A stretch of DNA of 64,000 nt from assembly GCF_001653565.1 (NCBI RefSeq), contig NZ_LYPB01000056.1:420-64419 (forward strand), written 5' to 3'. The stretch's first letter is position 1, and each line of letters opens with the position of its first letter. A program made the translations under genes and the position numbers. The DNA is from Paenibacillus oryzisoli. GTDB taxonomy: Bacteria; Bacillota; Bacilli; Paenibacillales; NBRC-103111. Shown in pieces: positions 1 through 8,873 of this stretch. The notes below the pieces were generated by a model. That model had not been told where the DNA came from. It did not search any database and saw only the letters and a list, made by a program, of their open reading frames with translations.

Positions 1-15
1 TTTAGAGAAATCTAG

Positions 16-165
16 GTAAGGCTCTTTTTGCATTCCATCGTGAGCGTAGATCCCGATGGAACTGGAATAGCTGTAGAAACTGCAGTTAGTATCATCGATT
101 TGAACGAAAAAAATGATTTAGCTGGAAAACTTACATCTAATATCGTTGGAACTCGCTATTTCTGA
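16..165 (+). pseudogene. Possible C-terminal coding remnant
   Basis: An open frame without a convincing start codon runs to a TGA at 163-165 and reads as ordinary protein (ending ...NIVGTRYF). An in-frame TAG at 13-15 closes it upstream, so if this was a gene it is truncated. No family is recognised. It could also be chance; no ribosome-binding site was found before its only GTG, at 40. Confidence 0.2.
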
Positions 166-193
166 CTCAGAGGTCAAATTTAACTGTACCAAA

Positions 194-245
194 TCCATCT
201 AATTCGATATAAACGATAAATATCACAATATTAGATGGAGTTTTT
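194..245. terminator. A/T-rich hairpin, possible terminator
   Basis: TCCATCTAAT (194-203) is the exact complement of ATTAGATGGA (230-239). A second helix GATAT/ATATC lies inside it, and GTTTTTC follows. It could end transcription of the upstream remnant, or of the minus-strand membrane protein gene whose stop lies at 292. A small palindromic repeat is the alternative. Confidence 0.4.
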
Positions 246-291
246 CGGAGTTTTTCTAGTTAATCGCTAGAATAGGCTTACGGTGGAAAAT

Positions 292-819
292 TTACTGTAC
301 ATAGCAAGATGTATCCTTACTTGATATTTTCACTAAGCCAGCCTTGCGGTAGGGTTGGAAACGGAATAGCATCCAAAGCCGCGGGAGAAGCATCCAACAG
401 TGGAAAATCGTTAGGTGGGCAAGCCAAGTACCAGGGATCCAGGGATACATGATGAGGATCAAGGCAAGTCCGATGACAAACAGATGAAGCTGTACTTTGG
501 TAACGAGACGAACGGACGCATTGCCCTCGGGCAAGAAGCCAGACCAGAAGATTCCCCACCGATAGGACCAACCACGCATAGCCATTCCGATGGTGAAGTG
601 GAAATAAGCTCGAACAAGAAGCGTGTGGAAGATGAGCATAAGTGGATAACTGACTAGTAGTGGGAACAAGTGAGATGAGTCGAACTTGTACAAAAGTAGT
701 AGAATGAGGGAAGCGTAATAGATAACTATTTTATATATCGAATGATAAAATCGCCTCATTAATGTGTAACTGTAAATCGTAGATTGTTTGGATAAATTGG
801 ATTCTTGTTTGATTGACAT
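292..819 (-). CDS. Uncharacterised multi-pass membrane protein
   Basis: A 175-residue protein that I cannot assign to a family. It has about three hydrophobic segments: one around residues 32-52, one after it carrying ...LLVSYPLMLIFH..., and a C-terminal one with ...LFVIGLALILIMY.... The C-terminus is basic. The start is set by GGAGG eight bases before the ATG at 819; a longer frame opens at 891 but has no comparable site. It is the only minus-strand gene in this part of the window and faces away from csfB. No function is proposed. Confidence 0.6.
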   Translation of the reverse strand: MSIKQESNLSKQSTIYSYTLMRRFYHSIYKIVIYYASLILLLLYKFDSSHLFPLLVSYPLMLIFHTLLVRAYFHFTIGMAMRGWSYRWGIFWSGFLPEGNASVRLVTKVQLHLFVIGLALILIMYPWIPGTWLAHLTIFHCWMLLPRLWMLFRFQPYRKAGLVKISSKDTSCYVQ

Positions 820-898
820 AAGCGAGACCTCCGCGCTGCGGTAACATGTTATGAAGGTATTATCGGCATTTCCCTTCCAAAATATGAGCATTTAGCTA

Positions 899-928
899 GT
901 TTAGGAGAATCGACAATCGGACATACTA
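899..928 (+). promoter_or_regulatory. Sigma-F type promoter of csfB
   Basis: GTTTA (899-903), a 15-base spacer and GGACATACTA (919-928) match the sigma-F consensus (GYWTA, 15 bp, GGnrAnAnTW) at all but one position. The csfB ATG is 28 bases further on. B. subtilis csfB is a forespore sigma-F gene, which agrees with this reading. Confidence 0.7.
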
Positions 929-955
929 GTCATAAAAGATCGTGGGGGGATCCAT

Positions 956-1156
956 ATGGAGGAGAATCGGTTTGGACTATGTATGATTTGTGAGCAACAG
1001 CGGGTTGGCGGGATTCATATTGTGACGGCGTTCATATGTGATGATTGTAGTAAAGAGATCGTCAAAACGAGCGTTTCTGACCAGAAATATCCGTTTTTTG
1101 TGAATCAGATGAAGAAGGCTTTTTACATGGGAAATTCGAAACAGTATATGAATTAA
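956..1156 (+). CDS. csfB: Anti-sigma-G factor Gin (CsfB)
   Basis: A 66-residue zinc-ribbon-like protein with two Cys pairs, CMIC near residue 9 and CDDC near residue 28, and a conserved C-terminal YPFFVNQMKKAFY-like stretch. CsfB/Gin binds sigma-G and holds it inactive until engulfment is complete, and also blocks stray sigma-E activity. It lies directly before the yaaO-tmk group, as in B. subtilis. The ATG follows a G-rich ribosome-binding site. A sigma-F promoter precedes it and a strong terminator follows, so it is probably monocistronic and forespore-specific. Confidence 0.9.
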   Translation: MEENRFGLCMICEQQRVGGIHIVTAFICDDCSKEIVKTSVSDQKYPFFVNQMKKAFYMGNSKQYMN

Positions 1157-1160
1157 GAGG

Positions 1161-1197
1161 AGAAGCTTCTTTTACAGAAGCTTTTTTTGTTTTTTTA
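1161..1197 (+). terminator. Rho-independent terminator of csfB
   Basis: AAGCTTCT and AGAAGCTT form an 8-bp stem with loop TTTAC, followed by long T tracts. Confidence 0.85.
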
Positions 1198-1272
1198 CCG
1201 GTAATCCACTACTATAGAAGGGTAAATTAATTGAAAATTGAAAGCTAATGTAGCTGGGGGAGTTTGATCTGT

Positions 1273-2784
1273 GTGTGCAGCGAACATTTACATGGGGCTC
1301 GGGCCCCGTTATTTGAGGCTATGGTGGCCCACCATGCTACGAAGTCCATTAGTCTGCATGTGCCAGGTCATAAATCAGGACAAGGGCTTCTGGAAGAAGG
1401 TACAGATTTTCTACAATCGATCATGTCGATTGATTATACGGAAATAACGGGGTTGGATGATTTGCATCATCCAGAGGGTGCGATCAGGGAGGCAGAGCAG
1501 CTCGCGGCAGCATGTTTTGGCGCAGAGGAGACGTATTTTCTCGTTGGGGGGAGTACGGTTGGTAATCTAGCGATGATTGGAGCTGTCTGTCAGAGGGGGG
1601 ATCTCATCCTTGTACAAAGAAATGTACATAAGTCCGTTATTCACGGGCTCATGCTTGCTGGGGCGGAGGCTGTATTCTTAGCGCCAGAGGTTGACGTTGA
1701 AACAGGCGTAGCAACAGGTTTACAGATTGAGGTTGTTAGACAAGCGATAGAGCAGTATCCTACTGCGAGAGCTTTATTTATAACGAATCCTAATTACTAC
1801 GGTATCGGAACGGATTTGAAGCCTTTTGCAAAGTTGATGCATGAAACAGGAAAGCTCCTGCTAGTGGATGAAGCGCATGGTGCGCATTTCGGATTCCATG
1901 AGGAAGTGCCCGCCTCAGCTTTATCACAAGGCGCCGACGCCGTCGTGCAGTCTACACATAAGATGCTAACCGCTATGACAATGGGTGCCATGCTCCATGT
2001 GCAAGGTCCGAGGATCAACCGTAAGGCGCTTCGACAATTGTTGGCGATGCTGCAAAGTTCAAGCCCATCCTATCCAATCATGGCCTCCTTAGACTTAGCG
2101 AGAAAACGAGTACATACAGAAGGACATGCGTGGTTGGAACAAGGCCTCCATATCATGAAAGAATTCAGAGAAGAGCTACAGGCGTTAGGATGTCTTGGTG
2201 TTTATCCACGAGAGAATCAGCAATCAAGCGGCGATGGAGTCGTCGAGCCAACAGATCCTTTTAAAATAGCGATTTATGATCCCACCCATTCTTTATCTGG
2301 GACCGAGCTCAAAGCACGCTTAGAAGCAGATGGCTGCTTTGTTGAGATGACCGATGGCTATCTGGTTTTACTGGTATTTACTCCTGCTAACTCAAGGGAG
2401 GATATGCGGCGTGTAGTCCAAGTTTTAAGCAACATTTGTTTGGACATCACGAGACGTAAGCAGGAACTTCAGGCGCCTATCTCGAATATAATTAAATTAC
2501 CCACCTACGAGCCCATCTCCTCTCCAATAAGGTTTGACCATCATGTCTTGTTTCAAGAGACAACGCAAATGGTTAAGATAGAGGAAGCGATTGGGAAGCG
2601 TTCAGGTGAGATGGTCATTCCTTATCCGCCAGGTATTCCTTATTTATATCGGGGTGAAGTCATAACAGCTTCTGTAGCTGAGTCACTCGTATTCTTGGCT
2701 AAACAGGGCATTAGGTTTCAAGGAACCTATTTTGGGCAGACGAACAAGTTAACTATATACACAGAGCACGAAGGGACTTCGTGA
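1273..2784 (+). CDS. Orn/Lys/Arg decarboxylase-family protein (YaaO-like)
   Basis: A 503-residue PLP-dependent fold-type I enzyme of the Orn/Lys/Arg decarboxylase family. It has the N-terminal HVPGHKSG motif, the LVDEAHGAHFG segment and the PLP-binding lysine in STHKML. Family members decarboxylate basic amino acids to polyamines or cadaverine; the substrate cannot be read from sequence. GTG at 1273 is chosen because it sits about eight bases after GGGGGAG, while a TTG at 1264 would be too close. It is followed closely by tmk, as yaaO is in B. subtilis. Confidence 0.85.
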   Translation: MCSEHLHGARAPLFEAMVAHHATKSISLHVPGHKSGQGLLEEGTDFLQSIMSIDYTEITGLDDLHHPEGAIREAEQLAAACFGAEETYFLVGGSTVGNLAMIGAVCQRGDLILVQRNVHKSVIHGLMLAGAEAVFLAPEVDVETGVATGLQIEVVRQAIEQYPTARALFITNPNYYGIGTDLKPFAKLMHETGKLLLVDEAHGAHFGFHEEVPASALSQGADAVVQSTHKMLTAMTMGAMLHVQGPRINRKALRQLLAMLQSSSPSYPIMASLDLARKRVHTEGHAWLEQGLHIMKEFREELQALGCLGVYPRENQQSSGDGVVEPTDPFKIAIYDPTHSLSGTELKARLEADGCFVEMTDGYLVLLVFTPANSREDMRRVVQVLSNICLDITRRKQELQAPISNIIKLPTYEPISSPIRFDHHVLFQETTQMVKIEEAIGKRSGEMVIPYPPGIPYLYRGEVITASVAESLVFLAKQGIRFQGTYFGQTNKLTIYTEHEGTS

Positions 2785-2806
2785 AGGCAGTAAACAGGAG
2801 GAAGAC

Positions 2807-3463
2807 GTGAAAGGAATATTCATTACGTTTGAAGGACCGGACGGCTCCGGCAAAACAACGCAACTTAAAAAGATTGCCCAAGAGCTACAAAAGTTAGGAC
2901 ATGACGTGCTTGTGACAAGAGAACCGGGTGGCACCGCAATTAGCGATAAAATCCGCAGCATTATTCTCGATCCTGTGAATGAGGAGATGGTGGATCAAGC
3001 AGAGGTTTTGCTTTACGCAGCATCACGTGCGCAACATGTTCACGAGCTTATCCTTCCAGCGCTGAAAGCTGGTCGAATTGTACTTTGCGATCGCTTTATT
3101 GATGCCAGTGTAGCCTATCAATCTTATGGGCTTGGCGAAGATATCGAGATGGTGAAGCATATTTCGAAATATGCGAGCTCAGGACTGCAGGCAACTAGAA
3201 CGTATATGATGGACGTTCCCGTTGAAGTCAGCTTAGAGCGATTGAATCAGCGAGCAGGTGCTACAGAGTTTACACAGCAGTTGGATCGCATTGAGCAGAA
3301 AAATGTCGATTATCACAGCAGAGTGCGGGCAGGCTTCCACCAGATTGCTGTTGATCATCCAGAACGTGTAATGATGATCGATGCGAATCGAGATGTAGAA
3401 AGCATAGCTGCGGATATATGGCAGGATTGCAAACAGTTGCTTGAGGAACATATTTCCGTATAA
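2807..3463 (+). CDS. tmk: Thymidylate kinase
   Basis: Phosphorylates dTMP to dTDP for DNA synthesis. The 218-residue protein starts at GTG 2807, five bases after AGGAGG. The P-loop GPDGSGKTTQ is near residues 10-19, the TREPGGT substrate loop near residue 43, and the CDRFIDASVAYQ motif near residue 95. Length is normal for the family. It lies 22 bp after the decarboxylase gene and ahead of darA, the standard Bacillales order. Confidence 0.95.
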   Translation: MKGIFITFEGPDGSGKTTQLKKIAQELQKLGHDVLVTREPGGTAISDKIRSIILDPVNEEMVDQAEVLLYAASRAQHVHELILPALKAGRIVLCDRFIDASVAYQSYGLGEDIEMVKHISKYASSGLQATRTYMMDVPVEVSLERLNQRAGATEFTQQLDRIEQKNVDYHSRVRAGFHQIAVDHPERVMMIDANRDVESIAADIWQDCKQLLEEHISV

Positions 3464-3490
3464 AGCGGAAAACCCATTCTTAGTTTATAA

Positions 3491-3838
<348 letters not shown>

Positions 3839-3871
3839 ACAAACTCAGCTCTACACAAGGATGGATGCGTC

Positions 3872-4318
3872 TTGAAAATTAATCCGGGGCTGCAGCCCAT
3901 CGGTAAGAATATTAAAGTTGGTGAGAATGTTCCTCCGCCACAGATGGCTCCGCGCAATTTCTCTGACATCATGCAACAGCACGATGAGAAGTATACGCAG
4001 GAACAATTGACCAAAATGGTACAACAAATTACACTTCAAGGCGACCGCTTGTCGAGGGGCATGACCGTTAGAGAGCTTCTGCAATATAAGCTGCTTATAC
4101 GGCAGTTCCTCGAGGAAACAGCTCGTCGTGGTGTTAACTTAAGAGATACGAAGGGCTGGGATCGTCGCGGCCGTTCGAAACGATATAAGCTGTTGGAAGC
4201 TATCGATCAAGAGCTCCTCTTGTTAGCTGATGAATTATTGGAGAATGAGCAGGGGCGGATCGAAATATTGCATAGAATCGGAGAAATCCGAGGTATGTTG
4301 ATTAATTTGTTATTTTAA
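3872..4318 (+). CDS. yaaR: YaaR family protein
   Basis: A 148-residue soluble protein of the DUF327/YaaR family, whose function is unknown. The central segment QLTKMVQQITLQGDRLSRGM and the following helical region are typical. It starts at TTG 3872, about ten bases after AAGGA. It lies between darA and holB, a fixed position in Bacillales, which suggests co-transcription with the replication genes but proves no functional link. Confidence 0.85.
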   Translation: MKINPGLQPIGKNIKVGENVPPPQMAPRNFSDIMQQHDEKYTQEQLTKMVQQITLQGDRLSRGMTVRELLQYKLLIRQFLEETARRGVNLRDTKGWDRRGRSKRYKLLEAIDQELLLLADELLENEQGRIEILHRIGEIRGMLINLLF

Positions 4319-4348
4319 AAATATAAGTGTGTAATGGGGCGAAAATAA

Positions 4349-5326
4349 ATGTCCTTCCAAGCTATACCGGGACAAGCAGAGGCCAAAAGGCTGCTGCAGA
4401 ACGGACTACGTCAAGACAGGCTGTCGCATGCGTATATTTTTAGCGGTCCTGTTGGAACAGGTCGATCCGAAATGGCAATGGCACTCGCCAAAGCGATCTA
4501 TTGTCAGAATGGGACAGATGAAGCATGCGGCGAATGCCTAGAATGCCGTAAGGTCGAACATGGCAATCATCCTGATCTTCATATGGTCGCTCCTGAAGGC
4601 GCTTCAATTAAGATTGAACAGATTCGGGAGTTGCAGAAGGAGTTCGCCTACAGGGCAACAGCATCCGGAACGAAAATATATGTCTTGTATCATGCGGAGA
4701 AAATGACGGTGCAGGCTGCGAATAGTTTGTTGAAATTTCTTGAGGAACCGAACTCTCGAGTGGTAGCTATTCTGATTACCGAGAACGGTAACGCCTTGTT
4801 ACCTACGATTCAATCGCGTGCACAGTGGATCCAATTTACACCAATGGCACGTGAGCAGATGGTTCTTACATTGTTGGAAGAAGGGCTTCCCGCGGCACTA
4901 GTACAACCTGCGGCGCATGTAACAGCAGGTTTGCAAGCGGCGAGAGATTTAATTGCAGCAAATTGGTTTGCAGAAATGAGAACCGTAATGTTACAATTAG
5001 CGAAGGAGACGCTCACACGTTTCCCTACTTCTATGATTACTGTGCAACAGCGGATTGTGAAAACAGAACTTGCGGATCATGTTTCGGATTTGTTCGACTT
5101 ACTGATCCTCTGGTTTAAAGATATGGTGCAGTTGCGCCTTGAGCGCAGAGACAAGCTTGTATATAATGACCAGCTAGACTGGATGAGCTCCCTCGCGTTA
5201 AGCCGAGATGTCTCAGTCTGGGTGCGTATGATGGAGCAAGCCGTAGAATTACAAAAGCGACTGCGTTCCAATGCCAATTCTCAGCTGGTTATAGAGAAAA
5301 TGCTCGTGGAGATGCAGGGGGTGTAA
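4349..5326 (+). CDS. holB: DNA polymerase III delta' subunit
   Basis: Part of the clamp loader that opens the beta clamp. The protein has 325 residues with an AAA+ fold: a P-loop-like GPVGTGRSEM near residue 32, a zinc module with Cys pairs CGECLEC near residue 58, and ANSLLKFLEEP near residue 130 (sensor region). The P-loop Lys is Arg, in line with delta' usually being a non-hydrolysing subunit. It ends one base before ricT. Confidence 0.92.
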   Translation: MSFQAIPGQAEAKRLLQNGLRQDRLSHAYIFSGPVGTGRSEMAMALAKAIYCQNGTDEACGECLECRKVEHGNHPDLHMVAPEGASIKIEQIRELQKEFAYRATASGTKIYVLYHAEKMTVQAANSLLKFLEEPNSRVVAILITENGNALLPTIQSRAQWIQFTPMAREQMVLTLLEEGLPAALVQPAAHVTAGLQAARDLIAANWFAEMRTVMLQLAKETLTRFPTSMITVQQRIVKTELADHVSDLFDLLILWFKDMVQLRLERRDKLVYNDQLDWMSSLALSRDVSVWVRMMEQAVELQKRLRSNANSQLVIEKMLVEMQGV

Positions 5327-5327
5327 G

Positions 5328-6131
5328 ATGTACTCAGTGGTTGGCGTCCGCTTTAAGAAGGCGGGTAAAATATATTATTTTGATCCCATTGATTTACCGA
5401 TCGAGAAAGAAAGTGCCGTTATTGTTGAGACCGCACGCGGAGTGGAATACGGCAAGGTCGTAGTGGGCAAAAAGATCGTTAAAGAAAACGATGTGGTTCT
5501 GCCACTCAAAAAAGTTATTCGTATTGCTGATGATACGGATGCTGATTTGGTTGAAGAGAATAAAAAAGCAGCCAAAGACGCTTTCCAAACGTGTCATGAT
5601 AAAATTAAAGACCATAGTCTTAAGATGAAGCTAGTGGACGTAGAGTATACCTTTGACCGCAATAAAATTATTTTTTATTTTACGGCTGAGGGGCGCGTCG
5701 ATTTCCGGGAGCTTGTGAAGGATTTGGCAAGTATTTTCCGGACAAGAATCGAGCTTCGTCAAATTGGTGTGCGTGATGAAGCGAAGATGCTGGGTGGCAT
5801 AGGTCCGTGTGGGCGAATTCTATGTTGTTCTTCCTTCTTAGGTGATTTCGAGCCAGTCTCCATTAAGATGGCCAAAGATCAGAATCTGTCCTTGAATCCG
5901 ACTAAGATTTCAGGGTTATGCGGAAGATTAATGTGCTGCTTGAAATATGAACATGATAACTACGAAAGTGCCAAAGATTCGTTACCGACTGTTGGTCGAC
6001 TAGTGATTACATCTTTTGGCAGTGGTAAAGTATTAGGGCTTAATATTAAAGAACGTACAGCAAAGGTTCAATTGTTTGATCTTGGGAAAGCGCTAGATCT
6101 ACCATTCGATGATGTTGTTGAACAGGAGTAG
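5328..6131 (+). CDS. ricT: RicT (YaaT), PSP1-domain regulatory protein
   Basis: A 267-residue PSP1-domain protein. The Cys-rich motifs GPCGRILCCSSFL and GLCGRLMCCLKYE are characteristic. In B. subtilis RicT works with RicA and RicF in a complex that promotes RNase Y-dependent mRNA processing and influences the phosphorelay, competence and biofilm formation. The ATG sits directly after the holB stop with GGGGG upstream. RicA and RicF are not in this window. Confidence 0.93.
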   Translation: MYSVVGVRFKKAGKIYYFDPIDLPIEKESAVIVETARGVEYGKVVVGKKIVKENDVVLPLKKVIRIADDTDADLVEENKKAAKDAFQTCHDKIKDHSLKMKLVDVEYTFDRNKIIFYFTAEGRVDFRELVKDLASIFRTRIELRQIGVRDEAKMLGGIGPCGRILCCSSFLGDFEPVSIKMAKDQNLSLNPTKISGLCGRLMCCLKYEHDNYESAKDSLPTVGRLVITSFGSGKVLGLNIKERTAKVQLFDLGKALDLPFDDVVEQE

Positions 6132-6191
6132 AAGATCTGGGTTCCAAGGAGGCGCTGGCCAGTAAGCATGCATGGCACTAGAGGTGAAAGC

Positions 6192-6536
6192 GTGGATAAA
6201 CAAGATATTTTTGGACAAATAGATGGGATTGAAGAACGAATGGGTACCACGTATGCGGAATTAGGTGCCTTGAAGAAACGGATTATTACCCTCATCGAAG
6301 AAAATAAGAGACTAAGCATAGAGAATCAGCAACTCCGTAAGCTTATCCGACAAGAGGAGACTGTGATCGAGGAGCCGACGAGAGATATGGCTGAGGAACC
6401 GGTGCAGCTACCAGGAGCCGGATATGATAATTTAACCCGTTTATACAATGAAGGATTTCATATTTGCAATGTGTATTATGGACACCTTCGGACCGAGGGA
6501 GATTGTTTGTTTTGCTTATCCTTTTTAAATAAATAA
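6192..6536 (+). CDS. yabA: Replication initiation control protein YabA
   Basis: A negative regulator of initiation that bridges DnaA and the DnaN clamp. The 114-residue protein has an N-terminal leucine-zipper coiled coil (roughly residues 1-60) and a C-terminal zinc-binding region carrying FHICNVYYG and GDCLFCLSFLN. GTG at 6192 is chosen because GAGGTG lies six bases before it and the sequence then aligns with known YabA starts; an ATG at 6168 has weaker support. A terminator follows. Confidence 0.92.
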   Translation: MDKQDIFGQIDGIEERMGTTYAELGALKKRIITLIEENKRLSIENQQLRKLIRQEETVIEEPTRDMAEEPVQLPGAGYDNLTRLYNEGFHICNVYYGHLRTEGDCLFCLSFLNK

Positions 6537-6545
6537 GTCGTTTGG

Positions 6546-6577
6546 CCGTAGGGGTGTATCCCTTACGGTTTTTTTCC
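6546..6577 (+). terminator. Terminator after yabA
   Basis: CCGTA-GGGG pairs with CCCTTACGG, and a T tract starts at 6569. It would end the yaaO-tmk-yabA transcript. Confidence 0.8.
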
Positions 6578-6608
6578 ATCATAAGCAATGAAGAGAAAGG
6601 AAAGACGT

Positions 6609-7370
6609 ATGAAGCAAGTTTCCTTACAACCAACTGAACGAATTGATGATTTACTGACATATGAATTGAAAATTATCCAAAGTGATGAAGTGTTCAGCTT
6701 CTCGATGGATGCTGTACTTCTAGGGAGATTCGCTAGTTTGCCAGCCAAGGGGCGAGTTGTAGATCTATGTACAGGTAATGGCGTTGTTCCCCTATTGCTA
6801 TCTACACGCACGCGAGCAGAGATATGGGGCGTTGAAATTCAGGAACGTCTGGCAGATATGGCTGTGCGCAATGCGGAGATTAATGATCTAGGGGAACGGC
6901 TGCATATGGTGCAAGGCGATTTGAAGACGATTCACAAAACGTTGGGGCATGGTCAGTTCGATGCTGTCACCGTGAATCCGCCCTATTTGCCAGTACCGAA
7001 TGGGGAACAGAATAGTAATGCGCATTTTGCAGCGGCGCGTCATGAGATCCATTGCACACTGGAAGATGTGATTGCGGCATGTGCCAAGTTGGTGAAGGCT
7101 GGCGGTAAAGTGGCCATGGTGCATCGCGCTACACGCGTGGTCGATATCATCTGCCTCATGCGGCAGTATCGGATTGAACCGAAGCGAATCCGTTATGTGC
7201 ATGCGCGTGCGGGTGAAGAAGCGATGATGGTGCTGATTGAAGGGATGAAGGATGGCAAGCCGGAGATTCGTACGCTGCCGCCCCTGATCGTATATACAGA
7301 CAAGGAAGAGTATTGCCAAGAGCTGAAAGAGATCTACTATGGTGGACGAAGTTCGTTAGAGTTCTCGTAA
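6609..7370 (+). CDS. tRNA1(Val) A37 N6-methyltransferase-like protein (YabB)
   Basis: A 253-residue SAM-dependent methyltransferase. It has the SAM-binding VVDLCTGNGVVPLLL motif near residue 48 and the catalytic NPPY motif (VNPPYLPV) near residue 123, typical of N6-adenine methyltransferases of the TrmN6/YfiC group. The predicted substrate is A37 of tRNA-Val, by family only. ATG 6609 has AAGGA seven bases upstream; an ATG at 6588 has none. In B. subtilis the GIY-YIG gene yazA follows; it is missing here. Confidence 0.85.
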   Translation: MKQVSLQPTERIDDLLTYELKIIQSDEVFSFSMDAVLLGRFASLPAKGRVVDLCTGNGVVPLLLSTRTRAEIWGVEIQERLADMAVRNAEINDLGERLHMVQGDLKTIHKTLGHGQFDAVTVNPPYLPVPNGEQNSNAHFAAARHEIHCTLEDVIAACAKLVKAGGKVAMVHRATRVVDIICLMRQYRIEPKRIRYVHARAGEEAMMVLIEGMKDGKPEIRTLPPLIVYTDKEEYCQELKEIYYGGRSSLEFS

Positions 7371-7436
7371 GTAGGTTTAATATAAAAGTATGAGGGAAAT
7401 ACCGTACGATCATACAAAGTGAAGAGGGATTGAACT

Positions 7437-8324
7437 GTGAGTGTAACGATACAGAAAAGCTACAGCGAGGATGCGAGCGGGATAGGCACGCTATACCTGG
7501 TTGCCACGCCCATCGGCAACCTTGAAGATATGACCTTCCGAGCGATCCGCACGCTGAAGGAAGTGAGCCTGATTGCCGCGGAAGACACGCGGCAAACGCG
7601 CAAGCTGCTGACCCACTTCGAAGTCGCGACGCGACTGGTCAGCTATCACGAGCACAACAAGGGAGCAAGCGGCCCGGAGCTGGTACGCTTGCTCCTTGAA
7701 GGGCAGAGCATCGCGCTAGTCAGCGATGCCGGTCTGCCGGCCATTTCCGACCCAGGTTATGACCTGGTGAGGATGGCCGTTGACCAGGGCGTGCCGGTGG
7801 TGCCCATCCCCGGCGCCAATGCGGCGCTGTCGGCGCTGATCGCGTCAGGCCTGCCGACAGAACGATTCGCCTTCGTCGGATTTCTCCCCAGGGAGAAAAA
7901 GGACGGGACGAAGTTGCTTGAAGGGCTGCAGCATGTGCAAGACACATTGCTGTTCTATGAATCGCCGCACCGCGTTGAGAAAACACTTCTGCGCATGGCG
8001 GAAGTGTGGGGAGCGGAGCGCCGGGTTTGCCTCGCCCGCGAGTTGACGAAGCGGTACGAGGAATTTGTGCGCGGCACGATCGCAGAGTGCCTCGCGCATC
8101 TAGAGCAGTACCCGCCGCAGGGCGAGTACTGCGTGATCGCCGAAGGCGCCTCCGACGCGGCCGTGCAAGAAGCGGCCGATGGATGGTGGGAGGCGAAGTC
8201 GCTTGGCGAGCACGTTGCCCACTACGAGGATCGCGGGATTGATCGCAAGGATGCGCTGAAGCTGGTTGCGACGGATCGAGGATTATCGAAGCGCGATGTA
8301 TATAATGCATTGCTTGAGCGCTAA
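7437..8324 (+). CDS. rsmI: 16S rRNA 2'-O-ribose C1402 methyltransferase
   Basis: Methylates the ribose of C1402 in the 16S rRNA decoding centre. The 295-residue protein begins at GTG 7437 behind AGAGGG. The tetrapyrrole-methylase fold is shown by YLVATPIGNLEDMTFRA, AAEDTRQTRKL and LVSDAGLPAISDPGY. The gene is clearly richer in G+C than both neighbours, especially from about 7480 to 8260. Confidence 0.93.
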   Translation: MSVTIQKSYSEDASGIGTLYLVATPIGNLEDMTFRAIRTLKEVSLIAAEDTRQTRKLLTHFEVATRLVSYHEHNKGASGPELVRLLLEGQSIALVSDAGLPAISDPGYDLVRMAVDQGVPVVPIPGANAALSALIASGLPTERFAFVGFLPREKKDGTKLLEGLQHVQDTLLFYESPHRVEKTLLRMAEVWGAERRVCLARELTKRYEEFVRGTIAECLAHLEQYPPQGEYCVIAEGASDAAVQEAADGWWEAKSLGEHVAHYEDRGIDRKDALKLVATDRGLSKRDVYNALLER

Positions 8325-8352
8325 AATGCTAAGGAAGAGTTATCACAGCAAA

Positions 8353-8371
8353 GGGCCCTCTCCTAGGGCCC
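8353..8371 (+). terminator. GGGCCC hairpin after rsmI
   Basis: GGGCCC (8353-8358) and GGGCCC (8366-8371) can pair around a 7-base loop. Only CAATCCTTCT follows, without a proper T run, so termination is uncertain. Confidence 0.4.
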
Positions 8372-8450
8372 AATCCTTCTACTACATATATACTTACAAA
8401 TTCATTCACGCACAATTGGAATAAGAACCCTTGTGTCTTCTAAGGTCTAT

Positions 8451-8498
8451 ACAAAAAAAGATCTCTAACCCGTGGCCGAAGCCAACAAAGTTAGAGAT
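8451..8498 (-). terminator. Terminator of abrB (minus strand)
   Basis: On the minus strand ATCTCTAAC pairs with GTTAGAGAT, with an inner TGGC-TTCG-GCCA hairpin, and is followed by CTTTTTTTGT. Confidence 0.85.
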
Positions 8499-8567
8499 GA
8501 AAGGAGATATGAAAAAGGTTAGAATTACCAATAGGATAAGTGCTACTTCTATTATATACTACTTTTC

Positions 8568-8822
8568 TTATTTTGTCACAGGTGTTGGCATTTCTGCTAA
8601 ACAAATATGACAAACAATTTTTCCCTTAAAGTACGATACATTCTCCGCATTGCCACAGAAGATACAAGCAGGCTCATATTTCTTCAGCATGATGCGCTCG
8701 CCGTCTACATATATTTCCAAAGCGTCTTTCTCGCCAATACCCAACGTGCGACGCAACTCGATAGGAATAACAACGCGTCCTAGTTCGTCCACTTTTCTAA
8801 CAATTCCGGTAGATTTCATCAT
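8568..8822 (-). CDS. abrB: Transition-state regulator AbrB, Cys-pair variant
   Basis: An 84-residue DNA-binding dimer. Residues 1-49 are almost identical to the B. subtilis AbrB swapped-hairpin barrel (KSTGIVRKVDELGRVVIP). The C-terminal half differs: instead of the usual AbrB dimerisation tail it carries CIFC (53-56) and CHIC (71-74), which could bind zinc. AbrB represses stationary-phase and biofilm genes during growth. AAAGGGG lies ten bases before the ATG at 8822. A sigma-A promoter and a Spo0A box precede it, as expected for a gene repressed by Spo0A~P. It diverges from the HD hydrolase gene. Confidence 0.92.
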   Translation of the reverse strand: MMKSTGIVRKVDELGRVVIPIELRRTLGIGEKDALEIYVDGERIMLKKYEPACIFCGNAENVSYFKGKIVCHICLAEMPTPVTK

Positions 8823-8873
8823 ATATATAAAACCCCTTTCGATTTTATCAATTTTTTATCAATATCGTCATGT

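Noticed and set aside
7720..8310. Long minus-strand frame inside rsmI
   Set aside because: Arg/Pro/Ala-rich shadow of a G+C-rich gene.
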